Source: Streptococcus sp. 'caviae' (GTDB taxonomy: Bacteria > Bacillota > Bacilli > Lactobacillales > Streptococcaceae). Taken from it: a stretch of 64,000 nt of DNA. Location: assembly GCF_001937065.1 (NCBI RefSeq), contig NZ_MOWR01000009.1:1-64000 (forward strand), given 5' to 3'. Position numbers and translations under genes: made by a program. Positions 19,284-28,496 of this stretch are shown here, piece by piece; within the stretch, counting starts at the first letter, position 1; every line of letters starts with the position of its first letter. Under the pieces are notes generated by a model. That model was given only the letters and a program-made list of their open reading frames with translations, ran no database searches and had not been told where the DNA came from.

Positions 19284-20849
19284 TTGGATAAACGACAAGA
19301 TAAATACAGCAAAGAAACCTTGGCAGACCAAAGTGTCCGCACAGACTCTGACAAGAACAAAGGTCCTGCAGAAGTTGATTCGCTGCATAGGCTCTATATT
19401 ATTATATTCAGCGCTTTTGTCAGCTTTTTTAGTGTGGCTATGCCTGTGTTCACTGATTTTGGTAACGCTGTGCAGTCTCAGAATCTCTATACGGGCTTTA
19501 TGATGGCACAAAACCATTTGCCTTACAGTGATATCTTTTCGACGGGCGGCTTTGTCTATTATGGGCTGATTTCCTTGAGTTATTTGCTGGGAAGCAGTTT
19601 CTGGCTGATTTTTGTCCAGTTTGCGGCCTTTTACTTTTCGGGAATCTTCCTTTATAAGATTGTTTACCACATGACTGATAAAGAGGAAGTGGCCATTAAT
19701 ACCATACTGCTTTTTTATCTGGGCAATTTTGCCCTAGGTTTTGGCGGTCTTTATCCCGTTCAGTTTGCCATGCCATTTGTCTTGCTGTCGCTGTGGTTCT
19801 TGACCAAATATTTTGCAGGACTGACCAGGGATGAAGGCTTTATTGTTTACGGCCTGACCGGAGCCTTTGCTTACCTGATTGAGCCTAGGACTTTATTTTT
19901 CTGGCTGGTTTCCTTGGCTGTCATCTGTGTCTATAACATTAAAAATCATCGTTATGCCCACGGTTTTTACCAGTTTCTCTGCCTGCTGTTTGGCGGTCTT
20001 CTGGTCTTTTATACTTTCGGCTATTTTGTCTTGAACATGCAGATTCTGTCATCCTATGTATCGCAGGCCGGGACTTATTATTTTACCTATTTTGCTCTGG
20101 GCAGCGAGGATATCCTGCTGACAATTTTCTTCCAGCTCTTTGTGCTCTTTGCTTCGGGCTTGTTAATGGGAGCCCTAACCTTCTTTAATCATATTAAGCG
20201 TGAGACGGACCGAGATGACCTGGTTAAGTCAATTGTCTTTTTAAGCTTTGTTTTCAGCCTGATTTTCATTTTACTGTCACAAAGTTTTGCTACCTATCAG
20301 TTTTTACTGCTTCTGCCTTTTGGTTTGGTTTTGACGGGGCTTTATCTTGATGATAAGTATAAGGAGTCCAAGAGGCGCAGGTCGCGCCGCCGTAAGCAGC
20401 ACAGGCGGCTGTCGCGCAGGGTCTTTGAATTGTTTTTACTGGGGCATTTTTACCTGCCCTGCCTGCTCTTTGTCTACGGTTTGGCTCAGCCGGTTATTCA
20501 TTACATTTCTTCCTACAGTTTAAATCAGGAACGAGCACAGGCAGCTGATTATATTAGAGCAAATACTGAGAAAACATCAACGATTTATGTCTGGGATTCC
20601 AGTGCAAAGATTTATTTGGACGCCAACCGTCTTTCCAGTTCACAGTTTCCTCTGCCGACAATCAATACAGTTAAAGCGTCTAATAAAAAAGCGCTGGAAG
20701 ATGAACTTTTGCAAAATGAAGCTTCCTATGTTCTGGTTAATAAAAAGGCAGAACGTCTTCCGGCTGTCTTAAAAAATAATTTTAATAAAAATTATAAAGC
20801 GATTTCCCTGAAGACAAGCCCGAACTTCACTGTTTACAAGCGAAAATAG
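19284..20849 (+). CDS. polytopic membrane protein, possibly glycosyltransferase-like
   Basis: 521 residues from a TTG start with AAGGAG upstream. After a polar N-terminus of about 35 residues there are roughly ten hydrophobic segments to about residue 420. A strongly basic loop (KRRRSRRRKQHRRLSRR) follows near 360. An extracellular-looking C-terminal domain of about 100 residues contains STIYVWDSSAKIYLDANR. The layout resembles membrane mannosyltransferase-fold proteins, but I see no clear catalytic motif, so function is left open. Confidence 0.8.
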   Translation: MDKRQDKYSKETLADQSVRTDSDKNKGPAEVDSLHRLYIIIFSAFVSFFSVAMPVFTDFGNAVQSQNLYTGFMMAQNHLPYSDIFSTGGFVYYGLISLSYLLGSSFWLIFVQFAAFYFSGIFLYKIVYHMTDKEEVAINTILLFYLGNFALGFGGLYPVQFAMPFVLLSLWFLTKYFAGLTRDEGFIVYGLTGAFAYLIEPRTLFFWLVSLAVICVYNIKNHRYAHGFYQFLCLLFGGLLVFYTFGYFVLNMQILSSYVSQAGTYYFTYFALGSEDILLTIFFQLFVLFASGLLMGALTFFNHIKRETDRDDLVKSIVFLSFVFSLIFILLSQSFATYQFLLLLPFGLVLTGLYLDDKYKESKRRRSRRRKQHRRLSRRVFELFLLGHFYLPCLLFVYGLAQPVIHYISSYSLNQERAQAADYIRANTEKTSTIYVWDSSAKIYLDANRLSSSQFPLPTINTVKASNKKALEDELLQNEASYVLVNKKAERLPAVLKNNFNKNYKAISLKTSPNFTVYKRK

Positions 20850-20858
20850 GCTAAAAAT

Positions 20859-20903
20859 CAATATATTGTGTCTAATTACTTTTTTTGGCACAACATATTG
20901 ATT
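20859..20903 (+). promoter_or_regulatory. paired NrdR-like boxes overlapping the nrdD promoter
   Basis: CAATATATTG at 20859-20868 (followed by TGT) and CAACATATTG at 20891-20900 (preceded by CA) are near-identical palindromic boxes 32 bases apart, about three helical turns. NrdR, the ribonucleotide reductase repressor, binds two such boxes at 31-32 base spacing. Box 2 overlaps the -35 TTGATT (20898-20903). The two boxes also form an inverted repeat that could serve as terminator of the preceding gene. Confidence 0.65.
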
Positions 20904-20916
20904 TTTTTCTTTCTTG

Positions 20917-20925
20917 TGTTATAAT
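20917..20925 (+). promoter_or_regulatory. extended -10 of nrdD
   Basis: TGT plus TATAAT at 20920-20925, 16 bases from TTGATT, and 23 bases before the nrdD ATG. Confidence 0.6.
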
Positions 20926-20948
20926 ATCTCTTGTAAGGAGAGAGACAT

Positions 20949-23153
20949 ATGATTGCACTCGAAAAAGAAAATATTTTTGTTAAACCTGCTATGATCGTAA
21001 TTAAACGGGATGGCCGCCAAGTTGCTTTTGACAAAGACAAAATTTATCAGGCTATCGTCAGGGCAAGTAATCAGGTAACACAGATGACACCTTTTATTGA
21101 GGCCAAACTGTCGGATATTGCTGATCGGGTTGTCGCTGAAATCTATGAGCGTTTTAACGAAAATATTAAAATTTATGAAATTCAAAATATTGTAGAGCAT
21201 GAACTTCTGGAGGCTGGTGAGTATGCCATTGCTCAGGAGTACATCAATTATCGTGCAAAACGTGATTTTGAGCGCTCTCAGGCAACTGATATCAATTTTA
21301 CGATTGATAAATTGATTAATAAGGATCAGACCGTTGTCAATGAAAATGCCAATAAGGACAGCGATGTTTTCAATACGCAGCGGGATTTAACGGCTGGTAT
21401 TGTTGGCAAATCTATCGGTCTTAAGATGCTGCCTGAACATGTTGCCAATGCCCATCTGAAGGGTGATATTCATTATCATGACTTGGATTACAGCCCTTAT
21501 ACCCCAATGACCAACTGCTGTTTGATTGATTTTAAGGGCATGCTGGGGTCTGGCTTTAAGATCGGCAATGCCGAGGTCGAAAGTCCTAAGTCTATCCAGA
21601 CAGCGACAGCTCAAATTTCACAAATCATTGCCAATGTTGCTTCAAGTCAGTACGGCGGCTGCTCGGCTGACCGCATTGATGAAACGCTGGCTCCTTATGC
21701 AGAACTCAACTATCGCAAGCATTTAAAAGATGCTCAAAAATGGGTGGCTGAGGACAAGCAGGAAGAGTATGCGCGTGAAAAGACCAAAAAAGACATCTAC
21801 GATGCCATGCAAAGTCTGGAGTATGAAATCAATACTCTCTTCACATCTAATGGTCAAACACCGTTTACATCGCTAGGTTTTGGTTTGGGTAAGGATTGGT
21901 TTGAACGCGAAATTCAAAAGGCTATTCTTAACATCCGCATTAAGGGGCTGGGCAGTGAGCACCGCACAGCTATTTTCCCTAAGCTCATCTTCACAGTCAA
22001 ACGCGGTTTGAATTTGGAGCCGGGAACACCGAACTATGACATCAAGAAGTTAGCTCTTGAATGTGCGACTAAGCGGATGTACCCTGACATGCTGTCTTAC
22101 GAAAAAATTATCGAACTGACAGGTTCTTTCAAGGTGCCTATGGGCTGCCGCTCCTTCCTTCAAGGCTGGAAGGATGAAAATGGCGTTGAAGTTAATTCCG
22201 GCCGTATGAATCTCGGTGTGGTCACGGTTAATTTGCCGCGTATTGCCCTTGAATCCAACGGAAATATTGAAAAATTCTGGGATATTTTCAGCGAGAAAAT
22301 GGCTATTGCCAAAGATGCCCTTGTTTATCGCGTCAACCGTGTTAAAGAAGCAACTCCTGCCAATGCTCCTATCTTGTATCAGTACGGTGCTTTTGGCAAA
22401 CGTCTTGGCAAGGAAGATTCAGTAGATGAACTGTTCAAGGACCGTCGGGCGACAGTTTCCCTTGGTTACATCGGTCTTTACGAAGTAGCGACGGTCTTTT
22501 ACGGCGGTGAATGGGAGTCCAATCCGGCTGCCAAGGATTTTACTATTGATATTGTCCGTCAGATGAAGGATCTCTGCGGCAAATGGTCCAATGAGTATAA
22601 TTACCACTTCTCCGTGTATTCAACCCCATCTGAAAGCTTGACAGACCGCTTCTGCCGCTTAGATACTGAAAAGTTTGGTGTGATTAAAGATATTACGGAC
22701 AAAGAATATTATACAAATTCCTTCCACTATGATGTGCGTAAAAATCCAACACCGTTTGAAAAATTAGACTTCGAAAAAGACTATCCGGAAGCAGGAGCTA
22801 CAGGCGGCTTCATTCACTACTGTGAATACCCTGTTCTGCAGCAAAATCCTAAAGCGCTTGAAGCTGTTTGGGATTACGCCTATGACCGCGTCGGCTATCT
22901 GGGAACCAACACGCCGATTGACCGCTGCTATGACTGTGGTTTTGAGGGTGATTTTACACCGACAGAACGTGGCTTTATGTGCCCGAACTGCGGCAATACA
23001 GACCCTAAGACTGCTGATGTGGTAAAGAGAACCTGCGGCTATCTTGGCAATCCGCAAGCCCGTCCTATGGTCAATGGCCGTCACAAGGAGATTTCATCTC
23101 GTGTCAAACACATGAACGGCTCAACCATCAAGAATCCGGGACATAAAAACTAG
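20949..23153 (+). CDS. nrdD: anaerobic ribonucleoside-triphosphate reductase
   Basis: Makes dNTPs without oxygen through a glycyl radical. 734 residues. An N-terminal ATP-cone (about 15-105) precedes the reductase core. The C-terminal zinc ribbon has CYDCGFEGDF and CPNCGN, and the glycyl-radical site is RTCGYLGN (about residue 700). AAGGAG precedes the chosen ATG; an internal ATG 14 codons in is less well placed. Its activase nrdG lies downstream. Confidence 0.97.
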   Translation: MIALEKENIFVKPAMIVIKRDGRQVAFDKDKIYQAIVRASNQVTQMTPFIEAKLSDIADRVVAEIYERFNENIKIYEIQNIVEHELLEAGEYAIAQEYINYRAKRDFERSQATDINFTIDKLINKDQTVVNENANKDSDVFNTQRDLTAGIVGKSIGLKMLPEHVANAHLKGDIHYHDLDYSPYTPMTNCCLIDFKGMLGSGFKIGNAEVESPKSIQTATAQISQIIANVASSQYGGCSADRIDETLAPYAELNYRKHLKDAQKWVAEDKQEEYAREKTKKDIYDAMQSLEYEINTLFTSNGQTPFTSLGFGLGKDWFEREIQKAILNIRIKGLGSEHRTAIFPKLIFTVKRGLNLEPGTPNYDIKKLALECATKRMYPDMLSYEKIIELTGSFKVPMGCRSFLQGWKDENGVEVNSGRMNLGVVTVNLPRIALESNGNIEKFWDIFSEKMAIAKDALVYRVNRVKEATPANAPILYQYGAFGKRLGKEDSVDELFKDRRATVSLGYIGLYEVATVFYGGEWESNPAAKDFTIDIVRQMKDLCGKWSNEYNYHFSVYSTPSESLTDRFCRLDTEKFGVIKDITDKEYYTNSFHYDVRKNPTPFEKLDFEKDYPEAGATGGFIHYCEYPVLQQNPKALEAVWDYAYDRVGYLGTNTPIDRCYDCGFEGDFTPTERGFMCPNCGNTDPKTADVVKRTCGYLGNPQARPMVNGRHKEISSRVKHMNGSTIKNPGHKN

Positions 23154-23305
23154 GCTTGTTTCGCATGCTGTCAGGCTTTTGTCAGATGATTGTTCGAGAG
23201 CAAGGAAGCAGATTGCCTGGGTGCACTGACGGTACGTATTGCTTAATTTCTGGCTGTGGCAGAACATCAAAGATTTAGATTTGAGCTGTCAGCTGGCCAA
23301 ATGGT

Positions 23306-23344
23306 GAGAGGGATTGGGAAATTGCTGTTTCCCGTCCCTTTTTT
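23306..23344 (+). terminator. terminator after nrdD
   Basis: AGGGATTGGGAAA pairs with TTTCCCGTCCCTT around TTGCTG, followed by a T-run. Confidence 0.85.
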
Positions 23345-23424
23345 ACGCTGCTGCTTCAGGGGAATAAGCAGGGAGAGGCTGCAGAGCGGCCTCGTATTTA
23401 GATATTGACAGAAAGAAGGAGAAA

Positions 23425-23595
23425 ATGGGGAAGTACCAGTTAGACGATAAAGGGAAAGCACAGGTTCAGCGCTTCCATGAAAAACACTCACAAGGCATGA
23501 ATGCTCAAACTAAAAAAGCCCGCGTTCAGGCCCTGCGTGAAACATTTTTAAGAAAAGAGACGGCTGCCCATGGAGTTAAGAAGACCAAGTCCTAA
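23425..23595 (+). CDS. 56-residue conserved streptococcal protein between nrdD and the acetyltransferase
   Basis: ATG with AAGGAG 4 bases upstream. It starts MGKYQLDDKGKAQVQRFHE and continues as a basic helical protein rich in Lys and Gln (NAQTKKARVQALRETFLRK). It overlaps the GNAT gene by 26 bases, which supports real translation. A similar short gene sits at this place in S. mutans, from memory. Function unknown. Confidence 0.7.
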   Translation: MGKYQLDDKGKAQVQRFHEKHSQGMNAQTKKARVQALRETFLRKETAAHGVKKTKS

Positions 23596-24112
23596 AGATA
23601 AACAAGCCATTCTTGAGATGATGAAAGAGTTCACTGACAGCCATTCCGCCCACGACGGCGGCTTTTGGAAGGAAGATTTTAACTATGATGACTGGCTGCA
23701 GACCAACTTAGCCTATGAAATGGGGATTGGTATTCCTGAGGAGTTCGTTCCTGCCATTCAGCTGGTCTCTTTTGACAATGAGGGGCGTGCCTTGGGTTTT
23801 CTGCATATCCGTCTGCGCCTCAATGACTTTTTGTTAAATCAAGGAGGGCACATTGGCTATTCCATTCGGCCGTCTGCACGCGGCAGAGGTTATGCCAAGG
23901 AAATGCTGCGTCTGGGCCTGCTGGAAGCGAAGGCGAAAAATATTAACAAGGTTCTTCTGACCTGCCGTGATGACAATCCAGCCAGCCGGGCAGTTATTGT
24001 GGCTAACGGCGGTATATTAGAAGATAGCAGAGACCATATAGAGCGCTATTGGATAGATTTGGAGGAGAAATATGACATGGAACACACCCAAACCCGGAGA
24101 ATGGAAGAGTGA
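23570..24112 (+). CDS. GNAT-family N-acetyltransferase
   Basis: 180 residues. The acetyl-CoA binding loop is IGYSIRPSARGRGYAKEML (about 103-121), the R/Q-x-x-G-x-G/A motif of GNAT proteins, followed by the NPASRAVIVANGG helix-strand. The substrate is unknown. It overlaps nrdG by 41 bases and is fixed between nrdD and nrdG in streptococci, so it is transcriptionally tied to anaerobic nucleotide reduction. Confidence 0.9.
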   Translation: MELRRPSPKDKQAILEMMKEFTDSHSAHDGGFWKEDFNYDDWLQTNLAYEMGIGIPEEFVPAIQLVSFDNEGRALGFLHIRLRLNDFLLNQGGHIGYSIRPSARGRGYAKEMLRLGLLEAKAKNINKVLLTCRDDNPASRAVIVANGGILEDSRDHIERYWIDLEEKYDMEHTQTRRMEE

Positions 24113-24677
24113 GGAGCTGAGTCGGGGGCGTATTATCGATTACAAGGCCTTTAACTTTGTTGATGGAGAAGGCGTGCGTAATTCGCTCTATGTATCCGGC
24201 TGCATGTTCCACTGCGAAGGCTGCTATAATGTGGCAACCTGGTCTTTTAAGGCCGGCATTCCCTATACACAGGAGCTGGAAGAGCAGATTATGGAAGATC
24301 TGGCTCAGCCCTATGTACAGGGACTGACGCTCTTAGGCGGCGAGCCCTTTTTAAATACAGGAATTCTCATCCCCTTGCTCAAACGCATTCGTAAAGAGCT
24401 GCCTGAAAAGGACATCTGGTCCTGGACAGGCTATACTTGGGAAGAGCTGATGCTGGAGACACCGGATAAGCTGGAGATGCTTGGTCTGATTGACATTCTG
24501 GTGGACGGCCGTTTTGATAAATCGAAAAAGAATCTCATGCTGCAGTTTCGCGGCTCTTCAAATCAGCGGATCATCGATGTTCCTAAGTCACTGGCTGCGG
24601 GCGAGGTCGTTATTTGGGATAAGCTCAATGATGGCAAGCAAAGTTATGAACAGGTTGACAGGACGGATTTGATTTAA
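24072..24677 (+). CDS. nrdG: anaerobic ribonucleotide reductase activating protein
   Basis: Radical-SAM enzyme that installs the glycyl radical on NrdD. 201 residues. The [4Fe-4S] motif is CMFHCEGC (C-x3-C-x2-C), followed by LTLLGGEPFLNT, the GGEP SAM-contact motif. The ATG has GGAG upstream, inside the end of the GNAT gene. Confidence 0.95.
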   Translation: MTWNTPKPGEWKSEELSRGRIIDYKAFNFVDGEGVRNSLYVSGCMFHCEGCYNVATWSFKAGIPYTQELEEQIMEDLAQPYVQGLTLLGGEPFLNTGILIPLLKRIRKELPEKDIWSWTGYTWEELMLETPDKLEMLGLIDILVDGRFDKSKKNLMLQFRGSSNQRIIDVPKSLAAGEVVIWDKLNDGKQSYEQVDRTDLI

Positions 24678-24742
24678 ACCTAAGCGGTCTGTCTAATCCA
24701 ATAAGTCTGTCGCTTCTTCATGAAACCGAAATAAAACAACAA

Positions 24743-24776
24743 TAAAAACGAAGCAGGTTTTCTGCCTCGTTTTTTG
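24743..24776. terminator. bidirectional terminator between nrdG and yaaA
   Basis: AAAAACGAAGCAGG pairs with CTGCCTCGTTTTT. An A-run precedes and a T-run follows the stem, and it sits between convergent genes. Confidence 0.8.
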
Positions 24777-24796
24777 TTATCTAAATTGAAGAAGCC

Positions 24797-25528
24797 TCAG
24801 TCATTTCGCTCTTTGACAAAGACAAGTTCTTTAGCGCTTGAGAGGCTTGCCTGATAGTGAAAGCCGTCAAAAGAAAGAGTCTGCAGGTCTTCAATGCTTT
24901 GGCATTGCTTTTGGATGACCTGTGTCAGGAAGGCCCCTCTGGCCTTTTTTGAAATGGTGGAATGAGATTTTAAGCGGCCGTCTTTGGCTTCTAAAAATTT
25001 AAGGGCTGTCAGCTGGCTGCGGACTTTGGGAGAAAAGACGTCCATAAATTCACTGGATAAGAGTGAGATGACCGGATCATTTTCTAAGACAAAGCGATCG
25101 TAATCCTTGCGCCAGTAATTTTTGAGAGAGCTTCCTCCAATGCTGATCTTAGTATTAAAGTCGAGGCGGTGAGGAGCGATTCTCTCAAAGGCGGGGATAA
25201 TGCCGTAGAGAGCAGATGTTATGAAGAGATGCTCTTTCAGAAAGTTCTGTTCATTAGGCGATAAACCATCGCGCTTAATGTGGCGATACATGAGACCATT
25301 AAAGAGCTGGAGTGCCGGATAGGTTTGTGCCTGCCCCTTTTGAATGGCCTGCAGACGCTCATACTCGGTCTCAGCAGCCTGAGGCTTAATCTTATAGACT
25401 TCGGCAAGCTCGTCCAAAGACAAGGCTGCCAGCTGCCTCATAATAGGCTGGGCTTTAAGAGGCAGGTCTTGCGGGGAAGAAGCACCGCTTTCTTTCATTT
25501 CCTTAGCTGTTGGGATTAAAAATTTCAT
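24797..25528 (-). CDS. yaaA: YaaA-family peroxide stress protein (DUF328/UPF0246)
   Basis: 243 residues, beginning [11 protein letters not shown] with the family patterns [19 protein letters not shown] and [11 protein letters not shown]. In E. coli YaaA limits intracellular iron during hydrogen peroxide stress and binds DNA. It lies 21 bases after zupT on the same strand, a plausible metal-homeostasis operon. Confidence 0.92.
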   Translation of the reverse strand: MKFLIPTAKEMKESGASSPQDLPLKAQPIMRQLAALSLDELAEVYKIKPQAAETEYERLQAIQKGQAQTYPALQLFNGLMYRHIKRDGLSPNEQNFLKEHLFITSALYGIIPAFERIAPHRLDFNTKISIGGSSLKNYWRKDYDRFVLENDPVISLLSSEFMDVFSPKVRSQLTALKFLEAKDGRLKSHSTISKKARGAFLTQVIQKQCQSIEDLQTLSFDGFHYQASLSSAKELVFVKERND

Positions 25529-25549
25529 CGTTTTCCTTACAAGTTGGTC

Positions 25550-26344
25550 TTAAATAAAAAGCAAAAGGCTGATAGCCATGACAATCATGCCGGAGATTAA
25601 ACCATAAATGGCCAAGTGGTGTTTGCCGTACTCTTCAGCGGCCGGCAGCAGTTCATCCAGAGAAATAAAGATCATAATACCGGCCACTCCCGAAAAGATA
25701 GCGCCGTAGACCATGTCGTTCATAATAGGCATCAGCAAAAACCAGCCGATAAGAGCGCCTAAAGGCTCGGCCAGACCAGACAGGAAAGAATAGGTGAAGG
25801 CTTTTTTCTTAGAGCCTGTTGCCTGATAAATGGGTACCGAAACCGCAATGCCTTCGGGGATGTTGTGAATGGCAATGGCAACAACGATAGGGATAGCAAC
25901 GCTTGCGTCCTGCAGACCGGAGATAAAGGTGGCTAAGCCTTCCGGAAAGTTATGGATAGCGATGGCGATAGCTGTCATCAGCCCCATGCGCATGAGCTTG
26001 CCGGGTTTTTGTTCCTCTTCTTCAACCGTTTTAATTTCATGGGGATTTTCCTCGGAAGGAATCAACTTATCAATAATGGCAATTAAAAACATGCCGCCGA
26101 AAAAAGCCAGGACAGTCAGCCAGGACCCGCTTCTTTTATCCAGTGCTTTCACCAGAATATCCTGGGCAGTTGGAAAAATTTCAATCATGGAAACATAAAT
26201 CATGACGCCGGCAGAAAATCCCAAGCTGACAGATAAGAAGGTTTTATTGGTATGCTTGGCAACAAAGGCAATGAGACTGCCGATTCCGGTGGAGAGCCCC
26301 GCAATGGCAGTGAGTACAAAGGCAGTAAGTAAATTTTGAGACAT
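25550..26344 (-). CDS. zupT: ZIP-family metal transporter ZupT
   Basis: Imports divalent metals, chiefly zinc and also iron or manganese. 264 residues from the ATG at 26344 (MSQNLLTAF), preceded by GAGAAAG; the longer frame to 26410 would add an unlikely 22-residue tail. Eight transmembrane segments carry the paired ZIP motifs HNFPEGLATF and HNIPEGIAV in helices 4 and 5. The cytoplasmic loop between helices 3 and 4 is acidic. Confidence 0.93.
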   Translation of the reverse strand: MSQNLLTAFVLTAIAGLSTGIGSLIAFVAKHTNKTFLSVSLGFSAGVMIYVSMIEIFPTAQDILVKALDKRSGSWLTVLAFFGGMFLIAIIDKLIPSEENPHEIKTVEEEEQKPGKLMRMGLMTAIAIAIHNFPEGLATFISGLQDASVAIPIVVAIAIHNIPEGIAVSVPIYQATGSKKKAFTYSFLSGLAEPLGALIGWFLLMPIMNDMVYGAIFSGVAGIMIFISLDELLPAAEEYGKHHLAIYGLISGMIVMAISLLLFI

Positions 26345-26438
26345 GGTAAATTCTTTCTCTGGGATATGTTGGTATGCTCTCATTATAATATGAATTGCTG
26401 TTTTCATCAAATCGGAAAATGAGAAAAATGAGAAGTTT

Positions 26439-26515
26439 AAAGTTACAAAATGATTACAAAAACTAATTTAAAGTTAAAGCTATTGACATAATGTTTTTTT
26501 TTTTTTGTAAAGTTA
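26439..26515. repeat. three AAAGTTA repeats upstream of the first adhesin
   Basis: AAAGTTA occurs at 26439-26445, 26470-26476 and 26509-26515; the first two are within identical TTTAAAGTTA decamers 31 bases apart. They could be regulator sites in this AT-rich gap between zupT and the adhesin, but no regulator can be named. Confidence 0.4.
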
Positions 26516-26519
26516 TAAA
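26483..26519 (+). promoter_or_regulatory. candidate promoter with T13 tract in the spacer, adhesin 1
   Basis: A consensus TTGACA at 26483-26488 is followed by 13 consecutive T at 26494-26506 and by TATAAA at 26514-26519. The 25-base spacer is too long for normal function, and slippage in the T-tract would change it. Confidence 0.5.
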
Positions 26520-26576
26520 AAGTAATGCGTTTTTTAGAATTCTTAAATTTTTAATTTAATGTGAAAGGAATTGGTT

Positions 26577-28487
26577 ATGAAAAAGAAAGGGCTTACTCAG
26601 ATAATTGTACTTCTTTCCCTGTCTTTTGCCTTTGTTTTCGCTATTTTTGCAGCCAAAAACATCAAAACTCAGGCAGAAGCGCGGGATAATGTGATTACTT
26701 CTGTAAGCATTACAGATGAGAAAGGCAATCCTTTGGATGGCAGTCTTGATAAGTGGGAAAACTTCCGTCTCAATGCCAATTTCAGTCTGCCCAATAAGAC
26801 TGTAAAATCAGGAGACACGACGACCATCAGCCTGCCGGAAAAGCTGCGCTTCAATCGCTCAGAAGAGTTTGACATTAAAGACAAGGACGGCAATACTGTG
26901 GCCACGGCCAAGGTTGATGCCGCAACCAAGACAGCTACGCTGACTTATACAGACTATGCCGAAACGCACTCTGATGTTTCAGGCAGTTTCTATTTCAATG
27001 TTCTTGTGGATCACACAGTAGTGACACAAAAAGAAACAATCCCTGTCACTATCGAAGTTGAAGGCAAGGTCATCAATGCCGGCAATGTTGACTTTACAGG
27101 TGTCGGAGAAGCAAGAGTTACTGATATGACCAAATCCGGCTGGATAGACAGCCAAGGAGTTATCCATTATCAGATCCCGGTTAACCGTTCCGGTAAAAAC
27201 TTCCCTGCTGCCGTTATTACGGATCTCTTAAGATCACCAGGGGTTACCTATATTCAAAACAGTTTTAAGATTGAAAAAGGGACTTGGACAACCAAGGGAA
27301 GTGAATGGGATTTCCAAAATAATGTTGATGTTACCCAGCAGTTTACTGTTAATTTCCAAGGCGATACCGGCTTTGAGATTAACTTAGGCGATATCAGTGA
27401 GACAGACGGCTATCGTATTACCTACGATGCTAAGGTTGATTATCAATTAAGTGACGGTGAAGTGCTGAAAAATACGGCTTCACTGACATCCAATGGTGAA
27501 AAAATAACAGATGTTACCTATGGACAAACCTACAGGGAGTCCGGAGGAACGGCCGAAGGTTATGTGTATTCTATTAAACTTCATAAGAAAAACGAAGATA
27601 ATGATGCATTGGCAGGTGCTGTCTTTGTTGTCACTCGTGATGCCAACGGACAGGTCGTCGGAGAATTTACGACAGATGCTGCAGGAAATATTACCATCAC
27701 CGGTCTGCTGAAAGATTCTTACACCATCACAGAAAAAACGGCTCCGGATGGCTACCAGCTGTCAGGCGAAAGCATCAAAATTTCAGAAGATGACTTTGGC
27801 AGCGACAAGTCTGTGACAAAAGATGTTGTTAATAAAAAGATTCCAGAGACAACAACGACAACAACTGAAAGCACAACGACGACAGAGGAGCCGACAACAA
27901 CGGAAGCTCCGACGACTACGACCGAAGAGCCAACGACTACCGAAACGCCAACCACGACGACTGAAGAGGCAACCACAACAGAAGAGCCAACAACCACAGA
28001 GGCACCGACCACGACAGCTGAAAGTACAACAGCATCGGAAGAGCCGACAACAACAGAAGCTCCAGCCACTACGACTGAAGGCCCAACAACCACGAGCGAC
28101 GCTGCTGAGACAACCACACAGAGTGAGTCAACTACAGAAGGGCTGACGACTACTGAAAGCTCAGCAACGACATCGGAAATTCCGACAACGACTGAAAGTC
28201 CAAGCACTACTGAAAATCTAACGACCACCGAAAGCTCAGCAACAACGACAGCAGTGCCGGCTACGACAAGTCAGGAAACGACGACAACAGAGTCTGGAAC
28301 CACTCAGGCGCCGGCAGTAACTACATCGTCAGCTGGCACAACTTCAAGTCAGTCATCTGCTGGGAAGAAAGCTGTTAAACACGGACTTCCAAGTACCGGA
28401 TCAGAAAGTGGCTTTGCTTTATCACTTCTGGGGCTTGTGAGTGTTTCTGCGGTAGGTATAGTTTATTATCGAAAGCATCTTAGTTAA
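26577..28487 (+). CDS. LPXTG cell-wall adhesin, Cna/MSCRAMM-like (first of tandem pair)
   Basis: 636 residues from ATG 26577 (AAAGGA upstream). Signal peptide about 1-36. Two Ig-like ligand-binding folds follow (about 40-320), with GDTTTISLPEKL, VATAKVDAATKTATLTYTDY and a W-x7-Y-x-I-x-V-N segment. These are features of collagen/fibrinogen-binding MSCRAMM A regions. A Cna-B domain (about 328-420: LAGAVFVV, TITEKTAPDGYQL) precedes a stalk of about 180 Thr-rich residues. The sortase signal LPSTG, a hydrophobic helix and a basic tail close the protein. S. mutans Cnm/Cbm have the same plan. The ligand is unproven. Confidence 0.9.
   Translation: MKKKGLTQIIVLLSLSFAFVFAIFAAKNIKTQAEARDNVITSVSITDEKGNPLDGSLDKWENFRLNANFSLPNKTVKSGDTTTISLPEKLRFNRSEEFDIKDKDGNTVATAKVDAATKTATLTYTDYAETHSDVSGSFYFNVLVDHTVVTQKETIPVTIEVEGKVINAGNVDFTGVGEARVTDMTKSGWIDSQGVIHYQIPVNRSGKNFPAAVITDLLRSPGVTYIQNSFKIEKGTWTTKGSEWDFQNNVDVTQQFTVNFQGDTGFEINLGDISETDGYRITYDAKVDYQLSDGEVLKNTASLTSNGEKITDVTYGQTYRESGGTAEGYVYSIKLHKKNEDNDALAGAVFVVTRDANGQVVGEFTTDAAGNITITGLLKDSYTITEKTAPDGYQLSGESIKISEDDFGSDKSVTKDVVNKKIPETTTTTTESTTTTEEPTTTEAPTTTTEEPTTTETPTTTTEEATTTEEPTTTEAPTTTAESTTASEEPTTTEAPATTTEGPTTTSDAAETTTQSESTTEGLTTTESSATTSEIPTTTESPSTTENLTTTESSATTTAVPATTSQETTTTESGTTQAPAVTTSSAGTTSSQSSAGKKAVKHGLPSTGSESGFALSLLGLVSVSAVGIVYYRKHLS
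27850..28340 (+). repeat. degenerate Thr-rich codon repeats in adhesin 1 stalk
   Basis: Imperfect units encoding TTTEEP, TTTEAP and TTTESS repeat through the stalk. At DNA level units such as ACGACTGAAG recur with synonymous changes. The length of such tracts commonly varies between strains. Confidence 0.85.
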
Positions 28488-28496
28488 GTTTTAGTT

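Noticed and set aside
27823..28146. Arg/Gln-rich frames overlapping both adhesin stalks on the plus strand
   Set aside because: Out-of-frame reading of the Thr-rich repeats, with no start signals.
27752..28228. 158-residue Val-rich frame on the minus strand
   Set aside because: It is the antisense shadow of the Thr-rich repeats, has no ribosome site and is of low complexity.
27850..28340. CRISPR-like or satellite repeat array
   Set aside because: The repeats are in frame, Thr-rich and degenerate without spacers; they encode the adhesin stalk.
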